The notes below the pieces were generated by a model. It saw nothing but the letters and a program-made list of their open reading frames with translations. It did not search any database and was not told the origin of the DNA. This document shows positions 43,285 through 49,771 of a stretch of 64,000 nucleotides of DNA, piece by piece (within the stretch, counting starts at the first letter, position 1; every line of letters begins with the position of its first letter). The DNA lies in the NCBI GenBank assembly GCA_020633435.1, contig JACKDP010000003.1:558001-622000 (forward strand), in the 5' to 3' direction. The stretch comes from Myxococcales bacterium (GTDB lineage: Bacteria > Myxococcota_A > Bradymonadia > UBA7976 > UBA1532). The position numbers and the translations under genes were made by a program.

Positions 43285-44832
43285 TCAGCCGCTCGTCGAC
43301 GTCAGGCCCAGCCGCCGGGCGAGGCGGTGCAGGTTGCCGCGGTCCAGCTCCAGCGTGCGGGCCGCCTGCGACCAGTTGCCCCCGGCCGCTTGCAGGTGGC
43401 GGGCGATGAGGTCGCGCTGGAAGGCGTCCACCGCGGCGCGGAGCGGGGCCGGGGCGGTGGGGGCCGGCGCCGGGCCATCGGCGGGGGTGGCCGGCAGGTC
43501 AGGCAGGTCGGGGAGATCCAGGTGCCGCCGGTCGACCATGACGGGCTCGCGGCGGCGGCCCTCCGCCGCCCGCAGCGCCGCCCGCGTCATGGTGTGCTCG
43601 AGTTCCCGGACGTTGCCGGGCCAGTCGTAGCGCCGCAGCGCGGCCCCCGCGGACGGCGTCATGCGCACCGGCCCGAGGCCCAGCCGTGTCCGGGCGCCGT
43701 CCAGGAAGAAGCCGGCCAGCGTCAGGATGTCCTCGCCGCGGTCCCGCAGCGGGGGGACCTCGATGGGGAAGACGCTGACGCGGTGGTAGAGGTCGGCGCG
43801 GAAGTGGCCCTGGGCCACCTCGTCGGCCAGGTTGCGGTTGGTGGCGGCCAGGATGCGCACGTTCACCTGCACCGGCCGGTCGGCCCCCAGCCGCTGCACC
43901 TCGCCCACCTGCAGGGCCCGCAGCAGCTTCGGCTGGATGGAGAGCGGCAGCTCGCCGATCTCGTCGAGGAAGAGCGTGCCGCCATCGGCGGCCTCGAACT
44001 TGCCGGCGCGGGCCTCGCTGGCGCCGGTGAAGGCCCCGCGGGTGTGCCCGAAAAGCTCGTTCTCCGCGATGCTCTCGGGCAGGGCTGCGCAGTTGACGTA
44101 GATCAGGGCGGCCTCTCGCCGTGACGAGCGGACGTGGATGGCGCGGGCGGCGACCTCCTTGCCCACGCCGGTCTCGCCCTGCAGCAGGACGGGCAGGTCG
44201 GTGTCGGCGACCGTCCCGATCTCATGGATCAATCGCCGTGTGGCGGGGCTCTGGCCGATGATCTCCGGGCCCCGGCGCTGCTGCACCTCGCGGAGGAGCT
44301 GCTGCACCACCTGGCCCTGCCGGTCGGCGGCGGCCTCCAGCGCGTCGATGAGCCCGGCGGTGCGCAGCGCGGCGGCGGCCAGGGCGGCGAGGCCGTCGAG
44401 ATCGTCGTCGGCCAGGGCGCTGAAGCGGTCGGGCCGGTGGTCATCGAGGGTCAGGACCCCCACGACGCGCCCCTCGATGCGCAGCGCGCAGCCCACACAG
44501 GCGTGGACGCGGCCCAGGGAGTCCCCGCCGCGGGTGAGGGCGTCGTCGAAGGGGTCGGGCAGGCCGTCGTCGGCCGCGAACCGCACGGGCCCCGACGCCG
44601 CCAGGATCCTCGCCAGCCGGGGGTGCTCCCGCGGGTCGAACCGCCGGGCCAGCACGTCGGGCCCGAGGCCCTGCTGGGCCATCGGCCGCAGGGCGTCCCC
44701 CTCCAGGCGCATCAGCGTGACGGCCTCGCAGGGCGCGATGCGCAGGACGGCCTCGACGAGGCGCCGATAGCGATCCTCCGTGGCCAGGTGGCTGGTGAGG
44801 TCGCGGGCGAGGTCGAGCAGCGGCGAGAGCAT
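43285..44832 (-). CDS. norR: NorR-type nitric-oxide-responsive sigma54 activator
   Basis: 515 residues, close to E. coli NorR (504). Residues 1-180 form a GAF domain, which in NorR carries the NO-sensing mononuclear iron. The AAA+ domain (about 195-430) has Walker A LLQGETGVGKEVAARAIH, the sigma54-contact loop ELFGHTRGAFTGA, Walker B GGTLFLDEIGELPLSIQPKL and YDWPGNVRELEHTMTRA. The C-terminal Fis-type helix-turn-helix is GGNWSQAARTLELDRGNLHR. The ATG at 44832 opens a clean N-terminus. It is divergent from the ric-nirK operon and three GT-N7-AC sites lie between. The NO role is inferred from this similarity and its neighbours. Confidence 0.88.
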   Translation of the reverse strand: MLSPLLDLARDLTSHLATEDRYRRLVEAVLRIAPCEAVTLMRLEGDALRPMAQQGLGPDVLARRFDPREHPRLARILAASGPVRFAADDGLPDPFDDALTRGGDSLGRVHACVGCALRIEGRVVGVLTLDDHRPDRFSALADDDLDGLAALAAAALRTAGLIDALEAAADRQGQVVQQLLREVQQRRGPEIIGQSPATRRLIHEIGTVADTDLPVLLQGETGVGKEVAARAIHVRSSRREAALIYVNCAALPESIAENELFGHTRGAFTGASEARAGKFEAADGGTLFLDEIGELPLSIQPKLLRALQVGEVQRLGADRPVQVNVRILAATNRNLADEVAQGHFRADLYHRVSVFPIEVPPLRDRGEDILTLAGFFLDGARTRLGLGPVRMTPSAGAALRRYDWPGNVRELEHTMTRAALRAAEGRRREPVMVDRRHLDLPDLPDLPATPADGPAPAPTAPAPLRAAVDAFQRDLIARHLQAAGGNWSQAARTLELDRGNLHRLARRLGLTSTSG

Positions 44833-44841
44833 GGCGACGTT

Positions 44842-44896
44842 GTACTTCAGACACGGGGTGTGTGGAAACGACGACGGACGCTGATGTGATTTCGAC
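44842..44896 (+). promoter_or_regulatory. Three candidate NorR-binding sites (GT-N7-AC)
   Basis: GTACTTCAGAC (44842-44852), GTGGAAACGAC (44862-44872) and GTGATTTCGAC (44886-44896) each match GT-N7-AC, the core known for E. coli NorR enhancers, where three sites are also used. They lie 10-64 bases from the norR start and centred about 60 to 107 bases upstream of the predicted ric start of transcription. The motif is short, so chance matches are possible, but three in 55 bases is suggestive. Confidence 0.6.
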
Positions 44897-44926
44897 GACA
44901 GGCGGCCGCCAGGCGGCCCAGGCGCG

Positions 44927-44943
44927 CTGGCATGGCAGCTGCA
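44927..44943 (+). promoter_or_regulatory. Sigma54 (-24/-12) promoter of the ric-nirK operon
   Basis: CTGGCATGGCAGCTGCA matches the sigma54 consensus YTGGCACG-N4-TTGCW at nearly every position. The invariant GG (44929-44930) and GC (44941-44942) are at the right spacing. Transcription would start near 44954, leaving a short leader with GGAGG before the ric ATG at 44971. Confidence 0.8.
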
Positions 44944-44970
44944 CTGCTGGGCGGCAGAACGGAGGCCCGC

Positions 44971-45639
44971 ATGAACACATCCCCCCTGTCTCTCTCCCTG
45001 GGCGAGCTCGCCGCTCGCCGGCCCGAGGCCATCGAGGTGCTGGAGCGCTTCGGCCTGGACTACTGCTGCGGCGGGCGCCGCACCGTCGCCGAGGCCTGCG
45101 CCGCCGGCGGCGTCGACGCGGCGGCGGTCGAGGCCGCCCTCGGCGCGGCGCCGCCCGTCGCCCGGTCCTGGGCCGAGGCCCCCCTGCCGGACCTCATCGA
45201 CCACCTGCTGGCGGCCTTCCACGCGCCCCATCGGGAGGCGTTCGAGACGCTGGCGCGCATGGGCGCCCGGGTGGTGGAGGCGCACGGGGGGCACCCCACC
45301 CACGGCGCCGGCTACCGGGAGGCCTTCGCCTGCTTCCGCCTGCTGGCCGAGGAGCTGGAGGCGCACATGCAGAAGGAGGAGCGGGTGCTCTTCCCGTGGA
45401 TCCGGGCCGGCCGGGGCCCCACGGCCGGGGAGCCGGTGCGGGTGATGCTCAGCGAGCACGATCAGACGGCGGCGTTGCTGGCCCGGCTGCGCGCCGCGGC
45501 CTTCGACTACGCGCCGCCGGTCGGCGCCTGCGCGACGGCGCGCGGCTTCCTCGCCGGCCTGGCCGGCCTGGAGCGGGCGCTGCACGAGCACATGCACCTC
45601 GAGAACAACGTGCTGTTCCCCCGCGCCCTCGCGGGTTGA
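44971..45639 (+). CDS. ric: Iron-sulfur cluster repair di-iron protein (RIC/YtfE/ScdA)
   Basis: 222 residues. The ATG at 44971 has GGAGG five bases upstream. N-terminal ScdA domain: LGELAARRPEAIEVLERFGL followed by DYCCGGRR, the paired-Cys hallmark. The hemerythrin-like part supplies di-iron ligands: HLLAAFHAPHREAFETL near 80, AHGGHPTHG, LEAHMQKEERVLFPWI near 135, SEHDQTAALLARL and HEHMHLENNVLFPRAL. RIC proteins repair Fe-S centres damaged by NO or peroxide. It is the first gene behind the sigma54 promoter, 13 bases from nirK. Confidence 0.94.
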   Translation: MNTSPLSLSLGELAARRPEAIEVLERFGLDYCCGGRRTVAEACAAGGVDAAAVEAALGAAPPVARSWAEAPLPDLIDHLLAAFHAPHREAFETLARMGARVVEAHGGHPTHGAGYREAFACFRLLAEELEAHMQKEERVLFPWIRAGRGPTAGEPVRVMLSEHDQTAALLARLRAAAFDYAPPVGACATARGFLAGLAGLERALHEHMHLENNVLFPRALAG

Positions 45640-45652
45640 AAGGAGAAAAGCC

Positions 45653-47170
45653 ATGCGAATCCACGGGTTGACCCTGCTGGCGCTGGTCGGCTGTCAAGCG
45701 CCCGGCCCCGCCGTCCACCCGGGCGCGCCGCCCGCCGCGGCCATGGCGTCCGTCGCCCCCGCCACCGACACGGGGGGCTCGGCCGCGGGCGACCTGGGGC
45801 CCGTCCAGGGCGCGCCCATCGAGGCCGCGCTGACGTCCCCGCCCGTCGTCCCGCCCCCGACCGGCCGCAAGGTGCCGGCGAAGGTGGTCGTGAACCTGGA
45901 GGTGCGGGAGCTCACGCTGCCCATCTCGACGGGCGTCGACTACACGTTCTGGACGTTCGGGGGCACGGTGCCCGGCAGCTTCATCCGGGTGCGCCAGGGG
46001 GACACGCTGGAGTTCCACCTGCGCAACCACCCGGACAGCAAGATGCCCCACAACATCGATCTGCACGCGGTGACGGGCCCCGGCGGCGGCGCAGCCAGCA
46101 GCTTCACGGCCCCGGGCCATGAGTCGCGCTTCACGTTCAAGGCGCTGAACCAGGGCATCTTCGTCTACCACTGCGCCACCGCCCCGGTGGGCATGCACGT
46201 GGCCAACGGCATGTACGGCCTGATCCTGGTGGAGCCGCCCGAGGGGCTGCGCCGGGTGGACCGCGAGTTCTACGTGATGCAGGGCGACTTCTACACGGTG
46301 GGCAAGTACCGCGAGAAGGGCCTGCAGCCGTTCGACATGCAGAAGGCCATCGACGAGCACGCCACCTACGTCCTGCTGAACGGCTCCGAAGGCGCGCTGG
46401 TGGGCGACAACGCCCTCAAGGCCCGGGTGGGCGAGACCGTGCGCATCTTCTTCGGCAACGGCGGGCCCAACCTGGTCAGCAGCTTCCACGTCATCGGCGA
46501 GATCTTCGACCGGGTCTACGCCGAGGGCGGCACCCGCTACCAGGAGAATGTCCAGACCACCCTGGTCCCCGCCGGCGGCGCGACGATCGTGGAGTTCCGC
46601 CTGGAGGTGCCCGGCACCTACCTGCTGGTGGATCACTCCATCTTCCGCACCTTCAACAAGGGCGCCCTGGGCATGCTCAAGGTGGAAGGGGCGGAGAACA
46701 AAGGGATCTACTCCGGCAAGGAGGTCGACTCGGTCTACATCGCCGACAAGGCGGAGAGCGACGAGGCCATCGCCACCGCCGCCGAGGGCCTGAAGGCCGG
46801 CACCCTCACCACCGAGCAGCAGATCGAGGCGGGCGGCAAGCTGTACGCCGGCACCTGCTCGGCCTGCCACCAGGCCGAGGGGCAGGGCCTCCCGTCGGTG
46901 TTCCCGCCGCTGGCGAAGTCGGACTTCCTGATGGCCGACAAGGCCCGGTCCATCGGCATCGTGCTCAACGGCCTGAGCGGCAAGGTCACCGTGAACGGGG
47001 CCGACTTCAACTCGGTGATGCCCCCGATGAGCCAGCTCAACGACGACGAGGTGGCCAACATCCTGACCTTCGTCCGCAACCGCTTCGGGAACACCGGCGA
47101 GGCCGTCTCGGCGGCCGAGGTGAAGGCCGTGCGCAGCCAGACGCCCCGCCCGCCCGGCGCGGCGCACTGA
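45653..47170 (+). CDS. nirK: Copper nitrite reductase NirK, lipid-anchored, fused to C-terminal cytochrome c
   Basis: 505 residues. Reduces nitrite to NO. Lipobox LALVGC at the N-terminus, so the enzyme is a periplasm-facing lipoprotein. The first cupredoxin domain has MPHNIDLHAVTG (copper His, catalytic Asp) and FVYHCATAPVGMHVANGM (type 1 Cys, His and Met). The second has SSFHVIGEIFDRVY and YLLVDHSIFRTFNKG with the remaining type 2 copper histidines. After about residue 375 a class I cytochrome c domain follows: GTCSACHQAEGQG heme site near 402 and the axial Met in VMPPMSQL near 460. The fusion would feed electrons straight to the type 1 copper. RBS AAAGGAG. Confidence 0.94.
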   Translation: MRIHGLTLLALVGCQAPGPAVHPGAPPAAAMASVAPATDTGGSAAGDLGPVQGAPIEAALTSPPVVPPPTGRKVPAKVVVNLEVRELTLPISTGVDYTFWTFGGTVPGSFIRVRQGDTLEFHLRNHPDSKMPHNIDLHAVTGPGGGAASSFTAPGHESRFTFKALNQGIFVYHCATAPVGMHVANGMYGLILVEPPEGLRRVDREFYVMQGDFYTVGKYREKGLQPFDMQKAIDEHATYVLLNGSEGALVGDNALKARVGETVRIFFGNGGPNLVSSFHVIGEIFDRVYAEGGTRYQENVQTTLVPAGGATIVEFRLEVPGTYLLVDHSIFRTFNKGALGMLKVEGAENKGIYSGKEVDSVYIADKAESDEAIATAAEGLKAGTLTTEQQIEAGGKLYAGTCSACHQAEGQGLPSVFPPLAKSDFLMADKARSIGIVLNGLSGKVTVNGADFNSVMPPMSQLNDDEVANILTFVRNRFGNTGEAVSAAEVKAVRSQTPRPPGAAH

Positions 47171-47183
47171 CGAGGAGGCCACC

Positions 47184-47912
47184 ATGTCCGCCCTGGTCCT
47201 GGCCTGGCTGCTCGCCGCCCCCGCGCCGGTGGTGGTGGGGCCCGGCGTCTACCGGCCGCTCTTCCCCGCGGATCCCGCGCTGGCGACGGTGCCGGTGGCC
47301 GCGTTCCGGCTGGACGTGACCCCGGTGACCGAGGCCGGCTTCGCCGCCTTCGTCGCGGCCCACCCCCGCTGGCGACGGGACCGGGTGCCCGGCATCTTCG
47401 CCGACGCCGGCTACCTGCGGCACTGGGCCTCCGCGGAGGGGCCGGGAGCCGGGGCGCGGCCGGACGCCCCGGTGGTGAACGTGAGCTGGTTCGCCGCCCG
47501 CGCCTACTGCCAGGCCCGCGGCGCCCGGCTGCCGGTGGAGGCCGAGTGGGAGCTGGCCGCCCAGGCGGGGGACCACGGCCCCGTGGGTCGCGACGAGCCC
47601 GGCTGGACCCAGCGCATCCTCGACTGGTACGCGCGCCCGGCGGCCCTGCCCGGGCCGGTCGGGCAGCGGCCGCCGAACCACTGGCGCGTGCAGGATCTGC
47701 ACGGCCTGGTCTGGGAGTGGGTGGAGGACTTCAACCAGGCCGCGGCCGCCGGTGACCGGGACGCCGCCCGCTTCTGCGGCGCCGGCAGCGTGTCTTCGAC
47801 CGACAAGGACGACTACGTCCAGTTCATGCGCGTGGCGTTTCGCAGCGCGCTGGCCGGCGCCAGCACGGCCTCCAGCCTGGGGTTCCGCTGCGCCGAGGAG
47901 GCCTTGCCATGA
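47184..47912 (+). CDS. nirV: NirV-like formylglycine-generating-enzyme (SUMF1) domain protein
   Basis: 242 residues with a short signal (SALVLAWLLAAPAP). SUMF1/FGE-sulfatase fold: FRLDVTPVTEAGFAAFV near 38, PVVNVSWFAARAYCQARGAR near 95, LPVEAEWELAAQAG, LHGLVWEWVEDF near 175 and a terminal GFRCAEEAL. Genes of this type next to nirK are called nirV and are thought to help nitrite reductase maturation or function; formylglycine formation has not been shown for them. Only one Cys remains in the C-terminal block, so typical FGE chemistry is doubtful. The stop overlaps the SCO start (ATGA). Confidence 0.88.
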   Translation: MSALVLAWLLAAPAPVVVGPGVYRPLFPADPALATVPVAAFRLDVTPVTEAGFAAFVAAHPRWRRDRVPGIFADAGYLRHWASAEGPGAGARPDAPVVNVSWFAARAYCQARGARLPVEAEWELAAQAGDHGPVGRDEPGWTQRILDWYARPAALPGPVGQRPPNHWRVQDLHGLVWEWVEDFNQAAAAGDRDAARFCGAGSVSSTDKDDYVQFMRVAFRSALAGASTASSLGFRCAEEALP

Positions 47913-48535
47913 AGTCTTGTATGTTGAAATCATTGATGTTCGTGGCCGTGCTGGCCGGCGCGGGGGCCGCCCTGGGGGCCCCGCCCCACCACCACCACCA
48001 CGGCGCCACGCCGCCGGCGGATGCGCCGACGCGCGACTCGCTCTACCAGCTCGCGCCGAGCCTGACCGACCAGCAGGGGCAGCCCCTCCGCCTGGACGTC
48101 TTCCAGGGCCGACCCGTCGTGGTCTCGATGTTCTTCGCGTCGTGCACCCAGATCTGCCCGATGTTGATCAGCGACATCAAGCGGTTCGAGGCCGCGCTGA
48201 CGGCCGAGGAGCGCGCCCGCCTCGGCGTGGTGCTGGTGAGCTTCGACGCCGAGCGCGACGGCCCCGCGGCCTTCGCCGAGCTCATCGCGCGCCATGGCCT
48301 GGACGCCGCGCGCTGGCGGCTCGCCACGGCCCCCGCCGACGACGTGCGCCTGCTGGCCGCCGCCCTCGGCATCCGGTTCACGAAGCAGCCCGACGGCGGC
48401 TTCGTGCACTCCGCCGTGATCACCCTGCTGGACGCCCAGGGGCAGGTGGCCGGTCGCACCGAGGGCGTCCTGCAGCCGGTCGCTCCCCTCGTCGACGCGC
48501 TGCGTCGGCCCCAGCCGGAAGGAGGCCCCCGATGA
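47909..48535 (+). CDS. SCO1/SenC/PrrC-family copper chaperone
   Basis: 208 residues. Signal peptide (LKSLMFVAVLAGAGAALG) followed by a His run that may bind copper. The thioredoxin-like domain has the metal site SMFFASCTQICPMLISDIK near 85 with CxxxCP, and GGFVHSAVITLLD near 170 with the conserved His. SCO proteins deliver copper to CuA of cytochrome oxidase or, beside nitrite reductase genes, probably to NirK. It overlaps both the upstream nirV and the downstream porin gene by four bases. Confidence 0.92.
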   Translation: MKSCMLKSLMFVAVLAGAGAALGAPPHHHHHGATPPADAPTRDSLYQLAPSLTDQQGQPLRLDVFQGRPVVVSMFFASCTQICPMLISDIKRFEAALTAEERARLGVVLVSFDAERDGPAAFAELIARHGLDAARWRLATAPADDVRLLAAALGIRFTKQPDGGFVHSAVITLLDAQGQVAGRTEGVLQPVAPLVDALRRPQPEGGPR

Positions 48536-49755
48536 CCGCCCTGCTCGCCCTCGCCGCCGTCGCGGCGATGGCCCACCCCGGCCTCGTCGGCGACGACTGG
48601 CGCCTGAGCCTCGACGGCCAGATCCGCCCGCGCTTCGTCGCCCACGCCGGCCGCGACTTCGTCGGCACCGATCCCGTCGAGCAGATCTATGTCAGCCAGC
48701 GCACCCGCCTGGGCGCCGTCTTCCAGCACGATGACGGCACCGCCCTGACGCTGCGCCTGCAGGACGTGCGCTTCTGGGGGGAGGAGGATGGCACCCTCGA
48801 CGCCGCCGCCGCGGGCCTGGACCTGCACGAGGCCTTCCTGGCGCTGCCGCTCTTCGAGGGGGCCGAGGTGCGCGTGGGCCGCCAGGAGATCGCCTGGGAT
48901 CAGCAGCGCCTGATCGGCGTGGTGGGCTGGACGCAGCGGGCCCGCGCCTTCGACGCGCTGCGGCTGCGCTGGGCCGACGAGGCCGCCGACGTCGAGCTGC
49001 TGGCGACGGCCCTCGCCACCTCGGCCAACAGCCACGGCCCCACCGGCGACGCCGACGGCCATGTGGACCCGAGCCGCACGAAGGACACCTTCCTGCTGGG
49101 CACCCACGCGCACGCCCGGCTCGCGGAAGGTGTTGATATCGCTGCCCTTTATCTACTGCGGCGGGACGGGGCCCTGGAGGAGAAGCGGCACACCGCCGGC
49201 GGCCTGATCAGCCTGAACACGGCCCGCGTGAGCGGCCGGCTCGAGGGCTACTACCAGCTCGGCGACCTGGGCGAAGAGTCGATCGGCGCCTGGCTCGCCG
49301 GCGCGCGCCTGGCCTGGACGCCCGACGCCGCCATGGCCCCCCGCTTCGAGGTCATCGCGGACGTCGTCTCGGGCGACGGCACCCCCACGGGTGCCTTCGA
49401 CACCCTCTACGGCACCAACCACGGCTACTACGGCGAGGCCGACCTCTTCATCGCGCTGCCCCCGCACACCGCCCTGCTGGGGCTCGTCGATCTGGGCGGC
49501 CGGGTGAGCCTCAAGCCCCGGGCCGACCTGACCCTGGCCGGCGCCTTCCACGCCTTCACCAGCGTCGAACCCGGCCCCGACGACGCCACCGACTTCGGCG
49601 AGGAGATCGACCTCACCGTCGACTGGCGGGCCACCGAGCGGTTCACGCTGGCGGGCCTCGCCACCCTCGTCCTGCCCGGCGACCTCTGGACGGCGGTGCG
49701 GGGGGGCGACAAGGCCGAGCAGGCGCTCTTCGTGACGGGGGACTTCGGCTTCTGA
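48532..49755 (+). CDS. Alginate-export/porin-type outer-membrane beta-barrel protein
   Basis: 407 residues, ATG at 48532 overlapping the SCO stop. Short signal ALLALAAVAAMAHP. The mature protein is strand-rich with ends in aromatic residues: WRLSLDGQIRPRFVAHAG, EVRVGRQEIAWDQQRLIGVV, DIAALYLLRRDG, GRLEGYYQLGDLG and a terminal Phe-Gly-Phe. The block RDFVGT...YVSQRTRLGAVF matches the AlgE-type family of denitrifier operons. It could let nitrite or another small anion through the outer membrane; the substrate is not known. Last gene of the NO module. Confidence 0.82.
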   Translation: MTALLALAAVAAMAHPGLVGDDWRLSLDGQIRPRFVAHAGRDFVGTDPVEQIYVSQRTRLGAVFQHDDGTALTLRLQDVRFWGEEDGTLDAAAAGLDLHEAFLALPLFEGAEVRVGRQEIAWDQQRLIGVVGWTQRARAFDALRLRWADEAADVELLATALATSANSHGPTGDADGHVDPSRTKDTFLLGTHAHARLAEGVDIAALYLLRRDGALEEKRHTAGGLISLNTARVSGRLEGYYQLGDLGEESIGAWLAGARLAWTPDAAMAPRFEVIADVVSGDGTPTGAFDTLYGTNHGYYGEADLFIALPPHTALLGLVDLGGRVSLKPRADLTLAGAFHAFTSVEPGPDDATDFGEEIDLTVDWRATERFTLAGLATLVLPGDLWTAVRGGDKAEQALFVTGDFGF

Positions 49756-49771
49756 GCTCGTCGACGCCCGC

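Noticed and set aside
47184..47912. True formylglycine-generating enzyme for sulfatases
   Set aside because: No sulfatase gene is nearby, the Cys pair is incomplete, and the place after nirK fits NirV.
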